Assembly: GCA_016703335.1 (NCBI GenBank)
Contig: JADJCG010000004.1
Location: 1 to 64,000, forward strand
DNA length: 64,000 nt
Origin: Caulobacteraceae bacterium
Lineage (GTDB): Bacteria > Pseudomonadota > Alphaproteobacteria > Caulobacterales > Aquidulcibacteraceae
Direction of reading: 5' to 3'
The notes under the pieces were generated by a model. That model did not search any database. It was not told where the DNA came from and saw only the letters and a list, made by a program, of their open reading frames with translations. Positions 18,168 to 27,557 of the stretch are shown here, in pieces; position 1 is the first letter of the stretch; each line of letters opens with the position of its first letter. Position numbers and translations under genes: made by a program.

Positions 18168-18201
18168 TTAACCACGTCAGCCCACGAAGGACGTGGGTTA
18201 A
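18168..18201. promoter_or_regulatory. Inverted repeat with TTAAC half sites upstream of fliL
   Basis: TTAACCACGTC (18168-18178) and GACGTGGGTTAA (18190-18201) form a near-perfect dyad with one extra C, ending 18 bases before the fliL ATG. Each arm carries a CtrA half site, but the spacing is not the N7 of the standard box. It lies in the divergent flgF/fliL gap, which is CtrA controlled in Caulobacter. Confidence 0.4.
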
Positions 18202-18219
18202 CGCGCGAGCGATTCACGT

Positions 18220-18873
18220 ATGTTCGGCAAAGGCAAAAAGAAGAAGGGCGACAAGCCGGAGGCTGAAGAAGCCGAAGGTGCGACGCCGCCGGAAGGCGCT
18301 GAGGGCGCTGAGGGCGCTGAAGGCGCGGAGGGCGGTCCGCCTGCCAAGAAGAAGATGTCGGGCAAGATGCTCGTCCTCTTTATTATCTTGCCTGCGATCT
18401 TGGTCCTGGGCGGCGGCGGCGCTGCAGCGTTTCTGCTGCTGAAGCCGGGCGGCGAACAACACGCTGAAGAAGACGGTCACGGCAAAGCCAAGGGCGGTCA
18501 TGGCGAAGAGGAAGGCGCGGGCGAAGCGGTGCCTGGGCCGAACGGCACGACCATCATGCATGGTGATGACGTTGTGTTCGTCACGCTGCCGGAAATGCTG
18601 GTCAATATCCAAGGCCCGGAGGGGCGCCCTGCGTATCTGAAGCTGAAGCTCACGCTTGAAGCGCCGGACGATGAAACGGTTGCAGCGCTGGGTGAGCACA
18701 TTCCGCGTGTCACGGATCAATTCAACGGCTTCTTGCGCGAAATGCGCACGGATGACCTCGCGGGTTCTGCGGGCGCGTATCGTTTGCGGCTTGAGCTGCT
18801 GCGGCGTGTGAACCTCGTGATTGCGCCGATGCAGGTGAACGCTGTGCTCATCGAAGAGATGCTGGTGCAGTAA
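18220..18873 (+). CDS. fliL: Flagellar basal-body protein FliL
   Basis: 217 residues: a charged cytoplasmic head with a four-fold EGAEGAEGAEGAEGG repeat, one transmembrane segment (MLVLFIILPAILVLGGGGAA), then the periplasmic FliL domain (VFVTLPEMLVNIQGPEGRPA and YLKLKLTLEAPDDETVAALG), ending VNAVLIEEMLVQ. FliL surrounds stator units and supports torque. The frame is intact and the stop overlaps the fliM start (TAATG). Confidence 0.93.
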   Translation: MFGKGKKKKGDKPEAEEAEGATPPEGAEGAEGAEGAEGGPPAKKKMSGKMLVLFIILPAILVLGGGGAAAFLLLKPGGEQHAEEDGHGKAKGGHGEEEGAGEAVPGPNGTTIMHGDDVVFVTLPEMLVNIQGPEGRPAYLKLKLTLEAPDDETVAALGEHIPRVTDQFNGFLREMRTDDLAGSAGAYRLRLELLRRVNLVIAPMQVNAVLIEEMLVQ

Positions 18874-19958
18874 TGAGCGCCGAACCGGTTGAAGCCGAAG
18901 ACAAGGAATGGGCGACCGGCGACGCTGCCAATGATGGCGGCGGCGGTGGTGGTGCTGAAGCGAACGAGCGCATCCCTCAATCAAGACGAGATCGATAGCC
19001 TCCTGGGCTTTGGTCTGGGCGCGAAGAGGACAATGCGAGCCGCACCGGCGTGCGCGCGATCATCAATTCGGCGCTGGTGTCTTACGAGCGCCTGCCGATG
19101 CTCGAAATCGTGTTTGACCGCCTGGTGCGGTTGATGACGACGAGCTTGCGCAACTTCACCAGCGACAACGTCGAAGTCAGCTTGGATCAAATCAGTTCGG
19201 TGCGCTTCGGCGATTATCTGAACTCAATTCCGCTGCCGGCAATTATTGCCGTGTTCCGCGCACAGCAACTCGACAACTTCGGTTTGGCGACGGTCGACTC
19301 GGCGCTGATCTATTCGATCGTCGATGTGCTGCTGGGTGGTCGTCGCGGCGCCGCTGCTACGCGCGTTGAAGGGCGCCCTTATACGACGATCGAGCGCACG
19401 CTGGTCACGCGCATGATCGAAGTGGTGCTGAATGATGCGCGCCAAGCGTTCGCGCCGCTGACGCAAGTGGATTTCACGCTCGACCGTATCGAGACCAATC
19501 CGCGTTTCGCAGCGATTGCGCGTCCGCCGAATGCGGCGATCATAGTGAAGTTGCGTATCGACATGGAAGATCGTGGCGGCAAGCTCGAATTGGTGTTGCC
19601 GTACGCAACGCTTGAACCGATCCGGAAGATGCTGCTGCAGCAATTCATGGGTGAGAAGTTCGGTCGCGACAATATTTGGGAAGGCCACTTGGCGAGCGAG
19701 CTTTGGGCGACGAAGCTTGAAGTGCGCGCAGTGCTTGATGAGCACAAAGAGCCGCTCAGCAAAATTCTGGATCTCAAAGTCGGCGACACGCTCATGCTTG
19801 ATGCGGCGCCGGATTCGCCGGTCGCGCTGAAGTGCGGCGCGGTTGATCTCAGTGTCGGACGCGTGGGCCGCATGGGTCATAGCCTTGCGGTGCGCGTCGA
19901 AAAACCAATTAGCGTGGCCATGCAACAGGCCGTGATGAAACTAGGAGGCGGCAAATGA
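18873..19958 (+). CDS. fliM: Flagellar motor switch protein FliM (two frameshifts near the N-terminus)
   Basis: Switch-complex subunit that binds CheY-P and FliG. The N-terminal part MSAEPVEAEDKEWATGDAAN should lead into the CheY-binding motif LNQDEIDSLLGFG, but an extra C near 18972 and a second indel near 19016 split it into three frames. From ALVSYERLPMLEIVFDRLVR the rest is intact: FGDYLNSIPLPAIIAVFRAQ, then the C-terminal SpoA domain (LDLKVGDTLMLDA). Starts at the fliL stop; its own stop overlaps the next gene (ATGA). Confidence 0.92.
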
Positions 19959-20276
19959 GCCCCATCACTCTCGTGATCGAAGGTCTGCTCGCAATCATGC
20001 TCGCGGTGTGCCTGTTCTATTTCTGGCGTCTCGATCAGAAGCTGCAGGCACTGACGCACTGGCCAAGACGGCGCGCTGCGCGCGGCCGCTGAACTCGGAC
20101 AGGCAACGGCGCAGGCCGAAGCTGCGGTGCGAGCGATGCGTGCGACCGCGCAAGACGCAGGACGCGATCTGCAAGCGCGCATCAATGATGCGCGCGCCAC
20201 CGCTGATCGTTTGGGTCTTGGCGCTGGGCGGATGCGCTCGGTTGCGGACGCTGGTGCAACGCGCGGCAGGGTCTAA
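19955..20276 (+). CDS. DUF6468-type membrane protein of the fliLM operon (one frameshift)
   Basis: Starts at 19955 overlapping fliM by 4 bases. It reads MSPITLVIEGLLAIMLAVCL then FYFWRLDQKLQAL (an N-terminal membrane anchor). After an indel near 20055 it continues DGALRAAAELGQATAQAEAA, a cytoplasmic Ala-rich coiled coil, and ends GRMRSVADAGATRGRV at a stop on 20274-20276. About 107 residues. In Caulobacter the gene after fliM (pflI) affects flagellar positioning; by position and topology this could be its counterpart, but I cannot confirm that by sequence. Confidence 0.65.
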
Positions 20277-20983
20277 TGACCAACAAGCAACCAGCAAAGA
20301 AGCCTGCCTCATCAGTACGGCTCATTCCGGCGGTGATGGTCACTGTCGCGGCTGTGCTCGGCTTGAAAGCTGTGGCTATGGCCGAAGGCGTGGCGGACAC
20401 CGTGGCGGATGCCGGTCACGCTGAAACGACCGCGCCAGCTGGTGCGGCGGCCGCACAGACGGCGGCTGTCGGGACGACGAACACCGCGCAATGCGGCAAC
20501 CCATCTCTCGCGGATATGGCTGGTTTGAGTCAGGCCGAAGTGCAGGTGCTGCAAGCGTTGGGCACGCGCCGCGCTGAACTCGATGCGCGCGGAGAGTCGC
20601 TGGAAACTCAGGACGGGCTGATGCTCGCTGCCGAGCAGCGTTTGAATGAGCGCTTGGCGGAGCTGCGGACGCTTGAGACGCACGTCAACGACCTTTTGGG
20701 TCAGCTCGACGAGGTGCAAGAGCAACGGCTGCGCAGCCTCGTCGACGTTTACACGCGGATGCGTTCGAAGGATGCGGCTGCGGTGTTCGATGGCCTCGAC
20801 AATGATGTGTTGGTGCAGGTCGCCAGCCGCATGCGCGAAGCCAATCTGGCTGAAGTCATGGGCAAGATGGAGCCGGCACGGGCGCGTGAGCTTACGCAAA
20901 TGCTGGCCGATCGGGCGCGTCCGCCGACGAGCGGCGGCAATCTCTTGGATCGCTCGCGCGGCAATGCTTCGGCAGCGCCCTAA
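20276..20983 (+). CDS. MotE-like flagellar protein with MgtE-N domain
   Basis: 235 residues starting at the stop of the previous gene (TAATG). The N-terminal membrane anchor or signal (LIPAVMVTVAAVLGLKAVAM) is followed by a coiled coil (RAELDARGESLETQDGLMLA through LDEVQEQRLRSLVDVY) and an MgtE-N-type C-terminus (RMRSKDAAAVFDGLDNDVLV, then MGKMEPARARELTQML). MotE-type proteins are periplasmic chaperones for the stator protein MotC in rhizobia. The frame is intact. Confidence 0.8.
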   Translation: MTNKQPAKKPASSVRLIPAVMVTVAAVLGLKAVAMAEGVADTVADAGHAETTAPAGAAAAQTAAVGTTNTAQCGNPSLADMAGLSQAEVQVLQALGTRRAELDARGESLETQDGLMLAAEQRLNERLAELRTLETHVNDLLGQLDEVQEQRLRSLVDVYTRMRSKDAAAVFDGLDNDVLVQVASRMREANLAEVMGKMEPARARELTQMLADRARPPTSGGNLLDRSRGNASAAP

Positions 20984-21011
20984 ACCACCGCTTAACCGCG
21001 CTCGGAGAGAA

Positions 21012-21027
21012 TTAAAGCACGCTTAAC
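21012..21027. promoter_or_regulatory. Perfect CtrA-type box next to the 21030 start
   Basis: TTAA-AGCACGC-TTAAC matches the CtrA consensus exactly. It ends only 2 bases before the ATG at 21030, so it would sit over the ribosome binding site, not a -35 region, if that start is right. A single TTAAC half site also occurs at 20993. Confidence 0.55.
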
Positions 21028-21029
21028 GC

Positions 21030-24000
21030 ATGAAGTCCTTGCGCTCCCCGTTGGCTATCGCCGCTGCCGCGATGATCGCTGCGCCACCCGCGGTGGCGCA
21101 GCCGATGTCGCTTACGCCGCCGGCGCACACGACAGAGCCGGCGGAAGCGCAAGCCGCGCCGCCTGCGCCAGCGCCTGCCGCAACCCAGACTCCAGCGACA
21201 ACGCAAGCGGCAACCGACAGGCGACAGTGCGGACTTGCGTGGCCCGAGCGGGCCGCTGCCGAGCAGCATTGATCTTGCGCTCTCAGCGCCGCCGTCGCCA
21301 CCACCGCCGCCACCTGCAGCGCCGCCGCCACCGCCGCCGGTTGCGCAGTCACCGCCAGCGCCTCCACCACCACCGCCGCCGCCCGCGCGCGTGATCACCG
21401 TGCCAGATGCGACCGTGACGGTTGGTGTGCAGCAAGAATACACGCGGCTTGCGTTTCGGTTCGCGGGAGCGACGACGGTGACGCCGCTGCAGCAGGGCAA
21501 CCGCTCGATCTGCGTTTCTCGCGTGCGGCGGATATCGACATTGCGGAGCTGCGCGCTTCGCCGCCGCGCTTCGTGCGTGAGATCCGCCGTGTCAGCGCCG
21601 CTGGTGCGCCGGTGCGTTTGCAACTGACGTTGGATGCTGGCGTGCGTCAGCGCCATTTCGTTGATGGCGATCGCGTCGTTGTCGATCTCTTGCCACCCGA
21701 AGGTGGCGTTGAGCAAACGACCGCCGCAAATGGCGAGCGCACCAATGCGCCAGCGCCGGCGCGTCCGCCTGTCGCGGGTACGGGTCGGGTTCAGCTTGTC
21801 GAAGGCGCGAATGATACGCGCGTGACGATCACGTGGCCGGCGGCTGCGCGCGCGGCTGCGTTCCGACGCGGTGAAGCGCTGTGGCTGGTGTTCGATGCGA
21901 GTGGCCGGATCGACTTGACCGGCGTCAGCCGTGTCGGCCGCCGTCACCAAGATATTCAGGTCGTGCAGGGGCAAGGCATTATCGGCCTGCGCATTCCAGC
22001 GCCACCGGATGTTCAGGTGTCCGCAAGCGCTGAGGACAATTCTTGGACGTTCACGCTGGCCTCGCATGCGACAGCGCCGGCAGCCGCACCGCTGACGCGT
22101 GAAGTAAACGCCGAAGGGCGTGGACGCATGACGGTGCGCTTCGGGCGCGAAGGCATTGTGCGCTGGATCAACGATCCGGAAATCGGCGACCGCATCGCGG
22201 TGGCGCTGTTGGGCGGGCCGGCGCGTGGCGTCGATACGCGGCGCGCGACGCTTGAAGCGGCCATTTTGCCTGCAGCGCATGGCGCGGTGATTGAGCCGCG
22301 TGCAGACGATGTGTCGGCAACTTTTGCCGATGGCGTGCTTACCGTGTCGCGCGGCGAAGGGCTGATCTCAGCGTCCGCGCCGGAGCAATCGCAACTCGCG
22401 GCTGATGTCAGTGCTGCGATGATGCAGGACGATCTTGGCGGTACGCCGCTGCACAGTGAGGCCGCCAGCAATCTGGTGCAGGTGCGTGAGCGCATTGACG
22501 AGCTGACGCGCCGCGCTGCTGACGAGGGCGTGCAAGAAGGTGCGCCGGTTGAAGCGCGTATGGCTTTGGCGCGCTACCTGCTCGAAAACGAATTTGCCGC
22601 CGAAACGCTTGGCGCGCTGCGCATCGTGGCGATCAATCAAGGCGAACTGGCCGAGATCGATCCCGAGTATCGTCTGTTGCGCGGCGCGGCGAATGTGATG
22701 ATGGGCCGTACGAGTGCGGCGCAAGCTGATCTCACGGCCTCGGCGCTGGTGAACAATCCGTCAGCGGCGCTCTGGCGTGGCTATGCGGCGTCCTTGCAGC
22801 AGAATTGGGCTGATGCGCGGCGCGAGTTGGAGCGCGGCGCGGGTGGCCTTGAAGAACACCCGCCGGCTTGGCGCGCGCGCTTCCAAGTCGCGCTCGCTGA
22901 ATCGGCAATTCAACTCAATGACTACGCTGCAGCGGAAGCGGCGGCGCGGGCGGCGATGGCCGAGGCGCCGGATCAAGCGCTGCGTTTGCAGGCGCGATTG
23001 ATTGAGGCGCGTATCGTCGCGGCGCGCGGAGATCCGACACGCGCGCTGACGATGCTGGATGAACTCTCGCGCACCAATGACGAAGAGACGGCGGTTCGCG
23101 CGCAAGTCGAAGCTATCCGGCTTCGCCGCTCGACCGGCGTCATGCGCGCTGTCGACGTGATCGAGCCGCTGGAGGCGCTGCGCTTCCGGTGGCGTGGCAA
23201 TTCGACTGAGTTGTTGGTCGTCGGCATGCTTGGCGACGCGTATTCGGAATTGGGCCGTTGGCGTGAAGCGCTAGCGACGATGCGCATCGCGGCGGATCGC
23301 TTCCCGACGGACCCTGCAGCGCGGCAATTGCGTGCGGATATGTCGACGTTGTTCGAGCGGCTGTTCCTCGATGGCGAAGCCGATCAGCTGGAGCCGATCC
23401 AGGCGCTTGGACTCTTCTATGAGTTTAGCGATTTGACGCCTGTTGGTCCGAATGGTGATCGCATCGTGCGCTTGCTCGCGGGGCGGTTGGTGCATGTCGA
23501 TCTCTTGGAGCAGGCGGCGCAATTGCTGCAGCACCAAGTCGATGAGCGCGTGCAGGGTGTTGGCAAAGCGCAAGTCGCGGCTGACCTCGCGGCGATCTAT
23601 CTGATGGATCGCAAGCCGGATCGTGCACTGGTTGCGCTCGCCGGTTCGCGTCAGCCGAATATTCCGCAAACGCTGCAGGCCGATCGCCGTATTTTGGAAG
23701 CGCGCGTTGCTTGATCTTGGCCGTCTCGACGCGGCGAGCGAGATGGTCGAGCGCGATCGCGGCGAAGATGCGCAACGGGTGCGGGCTGAGGCGGCGTGGC
23801 GTGCGCGCGATTGGCAACGCGCGGCTGTTGAGCTGCGGACGCTACTCAATGCGCGTAACCGTTCACAGCCGCTCGATGAGCATGGCCGCCAAGTTGTGTT
23901 GCGCACGGGCGTTGCGCTGACGCTGGCGGGCGATGAGGCAGGCGTTCGCACGCTCTATCGCGACTATGCGGGCGATATGGCCAACACGCCGGGAGCGGAT

Positions 24001-24258
24001 GCATTCGAGATCGTGGCGGCGGGCATCAATGCCGATAGCGCTGCGATACGCGATGTGGCGCGCGCAGTGGCGCGGACCGATCTGCTGGGGCGCTTCATCG
24101 ATCGCATGCGCACGCGCATGACCGAGCAAGCGGCGCAAACGGCGGCGAACCATCCGCCTGCCAACACGCCAGCGCCGACAACGCCGCCGGTTGGACAAGC
24201 GCCAGCGCCACAGGCGACGGCGCCCACCAATCGCCCGCAGACGGCGGCCGGCGCTTAA
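21030..24258 (+). CDS. Large secreted Pro-rich TPR protein of the flagellar cluster (three or more frameshifts)
   Basis: Restored length about 1,075 residues. A signal peptide (SLRSPLAIAAAAMIAAPPAV) precedes a Pro/Ala-rich linker that, after an indel near 21225, becomes almost pure proline (PPSPPPPPPAAPPPPPPVA). An AMIN-like beta domain follows (ITVPDATVTVGVQQEYTRLA; after an indel near 21510, RFSRAADIDIAELRA and FVDGDRVVVDLLPPEGG), then a long TPR-like helical region from about 22440. A lost GC pair near 23705 shifts it once more before the Pro/Thr-rich C-terminal tail. Caulobacter has a similar TPR gene at this place after the MotE-like gene. Probably periplasmic and motility-related; exact role unknown. 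Confidence 0.7.
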
Positions 24259-24333
24259 GGTTAGCGCGCAAAAAACCGCGCGACCGTTGTTCCTGCTTTA
24301 CATAACGCGCGAGACTTGGCGTGATTGGCGCGC

Positions 24334-24999
24334 ATGGCGGCTCCCATTTCTGTAATCATCCCGACGCTGGATAGCGCGCGGCATTTGCCGCGTGCGCTCG
24401 CGCCTTTGGTTGATGGGATGCAGGAGAGCCTCATCCGCGAAGTCATCGTCAGTGATGGCGGGTCGCGTGATGAGACGCTTGAGATTGCCGACGCTGCCGG
24501 GTGCACGCTCATTTCGGGTGAGCCGGGGCGAGCCAAGCAATTGCTTAACGGCATCGCGCGGGCGAAGGGCAAATGGCTTTTGATCCTGCATCCGCAAACC
24601 TCGCTGGCGCGCGGGTGGACGGAAGAGGTCGGACTCTTTCTGCAGTTCAACGAAGCGCGCAAGCGGGCAGCAACGTTCAAACTCGCGTTCGATGACAAGT
24701 CTGCGAAGACGACGCTCTTCTGGGCGCGGTTGCGGGCGCACGTGATGAAGCTGCCGCATGGCGATCAAGGATTGCTGGTGTCGCGCTTTCTTTATGACGG
24801 CATCAACGGCTATCGCGACGTTGCGCACGAAGACATCGATCTCGTGCGCCGCATCGGCGGCAAGCGTTTGGTGTTTCTCGAAACTGAAGCGGTCACGAGC
24901 GCGGACACGTATCGCCGCGCTGCAGGGCCTGCCGCGAGCGTCGGCATGATGGCGCGTTATTTCCTGGGTGCAGATCCGGTCGAGCTGGCGAAGCGCTGA
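24334..24999 (+). CDS. Family 2 glycosyltransferase
   Basis: About 221 residues with a GT-A fold: ISVIIPTLDSARHLPRALAP, then EVIVSDGGSRDETLEIA in the DxD region, and GRAKQLLNGIARAKGKWLLI. The layout resembles the short GT2 enzymes sometimes named TIGR04283. The acceptor is unknown. The ATG at 24334 is preferred to the upstream TTG. The frame is intact. No glycan cluster surrounds it. Confidence 0.82.
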   Translation: MAAPISVIIPTLDSARHLPRALAPLVDGMQESLIREVIVSDGGSRDETLEIADAAGCTLISGEPGRAKQLLNGIARAKGKWLLILHPQTSLARGWTEEVGLFLQFNEARKRAATFKLAFDDKSAKTTLFWARLRAHVMKLPHGDQGLLVSRFLYDGINGYRDVAHEDIDLVRRIGGKRLVFLETEAVTSADTYRRAAGPAASVGMMARYFLGADPVELAKR

Positions 25000-26580
25000 T
25001 TAGCGCTGCGCGACGCGACCATCCAGCGGGCTGTAAAGTGCGGGGCCGCCCGCGGCAAGGCGATCCATCTCTGGCGTTGGTTGGCCGTAGCGTTTGCGGC
25101 AGAGCGTCAGGTGCGAGAGCGAGCGCTCGGCATAGTCGCGGCTTTCAGCGCGCGGCATCATTTCAAGCACGAGGAGCGGATCGAGATCCGACGGCTGCGT
25201 CGCGAGCCAACGCGAGAGCCAGCCTGGGCCGCCATTGTACGCGGCGAAGACGCGGCCGAGGTCGCCGTCGTTGTGAAACTCGGTCATGAGCCACGTCACG
25301 TAGTCTTGGCCGAGACGCATATTGAGGCCTGGCTCGAAGAGTGGCGCGGGCGTGCGGCGATAATTGTGACTGCGATCCATGTCGCGCGCCGTTGAGGGCA
25401 GCAATTGCATCAGGCCGCGCGCGTTCGAAACGCTGACGGCTTTCGGGTTGTAATAGCTCTCTTGGCGCACGATTGCGTAGAGCAGCGCGCGATCGAGAGA
25501 GAAGCCGTTCTCTGGTTCGAACGATGTTGTTGGGCAGAAGCCGGCGGCGGTGTCGCGGCCACCGTATTCGGCGGCGCGGAGTTGCGCGGCGGGCGCTTGC
25601 AGCGAGATGGCGAGCGCGAGGAAGGTGCGATCGTCGGCCGGATCGAGATCGGCATGCAGACGGCGCATTTCGGATTCGACCTCGGAGAGACGGCCGAGTT
25701 GCGCGAGCGCAGCGGCGCGGCGTGCAGCTGGGTAGCGTTCGATGAAGCGCGTGATTGAATCGTCGGTGATTTCCGGCGCGGCGAATTCGAGTGAGCTGTC
25801 GCGGCCGAGTTGGGCTTCTGCGAGCTGGCCGTAGAAGGTCCACGGGCGCTCTGCCGCGGCTTCAAGATGTTGCGCGACGCCTTGAGTTTCTCCTGCGGCA
25901 AGACGCGAGCGCGCGGCCCAATAGTGGACGCCGGCGCGGGCCCAACCACCGTGGTTCGGCCATTGTGCTGAAGCTTCGAATTGGCGAACCGCTTCGGCGT
26001 AGTCCTGCATGCGATACGCGATGAGACCGAGTTGCCATTGCGCTTGGCCGCTGCGTGGGCCGCCGACTTGTGCGTAGGCAAGTTCGCGTGCGCCTTCAAA
26101 GTCGCCTTGGCCGATGCGTTCGTGGACGCGCTCGATGGCGACGCGGGCGGAAGCGCTATCGCCAGAGATCGCGGGCGGCGTGCCAGGCAGGCGGCGGCCG
26201 CGGCCTGCCGTTGGCTCTGGCGCGTGCGTGCCATTGCGGCGGGCGCGGCGGGAGCGGGAATCCATAGCGCGATCGTAAACGGCCGACGCCATGCCGTAGT
26301 CGCCGTAGCGATTGAGCCAGCTGGTGTAGTCGCTCCAGCCGGCGCGGTATGAGCGTGAGAGCAGCATGCGGCCGCGGACGGCGCCGTCGAGCACGTCATC
26401 GTTCGCGCGTGAGAGGGCTGTGCCGACGCCGCGCCAATTGCCGGAATCGATGGCTGCGAACGCGTCGCGATAGGCGGCTTCGTCTTGCTCGCTCAGAACG
26501 AGGATGCGCGGCTCGGCTTGCGCCACAGGGGCGACAACGGCGGCGATAGTGAAAGCGGCGAGGGCGTAGCGGAACGTCAT
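25000..26580 (-). CDS. Soluble lytic murein transglycosylase
   Basis: 526 residues with a signal peptide (MTFRYALAAFTIAAVVAPVA). The N-terminal two thirds are the helical ring domain of Slt70-like enzymes. The C-terminal SLT catalytic domain has AIVRQESYYNPKAVSVSNAR (catalytic Glu in RQES), GLMQLLPSTARDM, then LGQDYVTWLMTEF and AAYNGGPGWLSRWL. It cleaves peptidoglycan glycan strands to anhydro-muropeptides in the periplasm. The frame is intact. Confidence 0.92.
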   Translation of the reverse strand: MTFRYALAAFTIAAVVAPVAQAEPRILVLSEQDEAAYRDAFAAIDSGNWRGVGTALSRANDDVLDGAVRGRMLLSRSYRAGWSDYTSWLNRYGDYGMASAVYDRAMDSRSRRARRNGTHAPEPTAGRGRRLPGTPPAISGDSASARVAIERVHERIGQGDFEGARELAYAQVGGPRSGQAQWQLGLIAYRMQDYAEAVRQFEASAQWPNHGGWARAGVHYWAARSRLAAGETQGVAQHLEAAAERPWTFYGQLAEAQLGRDSSLEFAAPEITDDSITRFIERYPAARRAAALAQLGRLSEVESEMRRLHADLDPADDRTFLALAISLQAPAAQLRAAEYGGRDTAAGFCPTTSFEPENGFSLDRALLYAIVRQESYYNPKAVSVSNARGLMQLLPSTARDMDRSHNYRRTPAPLFEPGLNMRLGQDYVTWLMTEFHNDGDLGRVFAAYNGGPGWLSRWLATQPSDLDPLLVLEMMPRAESRDYAERSLSHLTLCRKRYGQPTPEMDRLAAGGPALYSPLDGRVAQR

Positions 26581-26602
26581 CGGAGCTCTTCTTTAGACCT
26601 GG

Positions 26603-27457
26603 TTAGGGATGAGCCCCTCGCGCCACGCCCAACTCTTCGAGCCAAGCTTCGGCAAGCAGCAGATCCGCCCACGCCAACCGCTTCTGCTGCGGCTGACGCA
26701 GGAGATATGCGGGATGAAGCATGACCATGGCGTTGACGGGCGCCTTTATCCCCTCAAGCGTGTATTGGAGCTTCCGGCCCCGGAGCTTCATGACCCCATC
26801 ATCGCGCTTGAGGACGGTTTGAGCCGCGGCTTTGCCAGTCAGGATCAGGAGCTTTGGCCTCGACAGCTCGATCAGGCGCTCGACGAATGGGAGGCACGAT
26901 AGGGTCTCGCCGTCCGTTGGATCGCGGTTGCCCGGTGGGCGCCAGTATATCGTGTTTGAAATCAGTACGTTAGATTGCCGGTCGAGGCCGATCGCGGCCA
27001 GCATTTTGTCGAGCATCTGACCCGGGCGGCCAACGAAAGGCTTGCCCTGCTCGTCCTCGTCCTTACCGGGGGCTTCGCCCAGGATCAGGACCGGGGCGGC
27101 GTCGATGCCGTCTGCGAACACGGTATTACGAGCTGTCGCTTTGAGGGCGCAGCCGTTGAACTTATCCACAGCGGCGCGGAGTTCGGCGATGGAGGAAGCG
27201 CCTGCCGCGAGGGCCCTTGCGGTGTTTACGGCGTCATCAGCGGGCTGGAGCTTGGCCTTTGGCTTGGGCTTCGGCGTTGGCGGCTGGATCTGGAACGGTT
27301 CGCGCGCCAGCGGCGAGGGCGCGGCGGCGCTGCGCGCCGGTGAAGCGCTGGCGGCCTTTGCCGCGAACACCGCTTCTGCCTCGTCCATGTCGACGCCAGC
27401 CGCGCGCCAGAAGGCGAGCAGCGCGCGTGCGGCATCCTGCGGGGCGGCGGTCTCCAT
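26603..27457 (-). CDS. Uracil-DNA glycosylase, family 4-like
   Basis: 284 residues with an extended Ala/Pro/Lys-rich head (about 90 residues). The catalytic core has LILGEAPGKDEDEQGKPFVG then GRPGQMLDKMLAAIGL (motif A region), NTIYWRPPGNRDPTDGETLS, and MVMLHPAYLLRQP (motif B). It removes uracil from DNA. The first Fe-S region shows a single Cys (NGCALKATARNTVFADG) where archaeal family 4 enzymes have CxxC; alphaproteobacterial members commonly look like this. The frame is intact. Divergent from the ETF-QO gene. Confidence 0.88.
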   Translation of the reverse strand: METAAPQDAARALLAFWRAAGVDMDEAEAVFAAKAASASPARSAAAPSPLAREPFQIQPPTPKPKPKAKLQPADDAVNTARALAAGASSIAELRAAVDKFNGCALKATARNTVFADGIDAAPVLILGEAPGKDEDEQGKPFVGRPGQMLDKMLAAIGLDRQSNVLISNTIYWRPPGNRDPTDGETLSCLPFVERLIELSRPKLLILTGKAAAQTVLKRDDGVMKLRGRKLQYTLEGIKAPVNAMVMLHPAYLLRQPQQKRLAWADLLLAEAWLEELGVARGAHP

Positions 27458-27557
27458 CGCTCTGTTATGAACGGACTCGCTCGAATCATCAAAGCGACGC
27501 GGGCAGCTTGCACCTCATCGCAACCGCTTTGATAAACGACATGAACAACGTGAAGGG

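Noticed and set aside
21270..21390. GCC-rich tandem repeat as a separate repeat element
   Set aside because: It is the DNA encoding the polyproline arm of the TPR protein (CCG/CCA codons), so it is explained as coding sequence.
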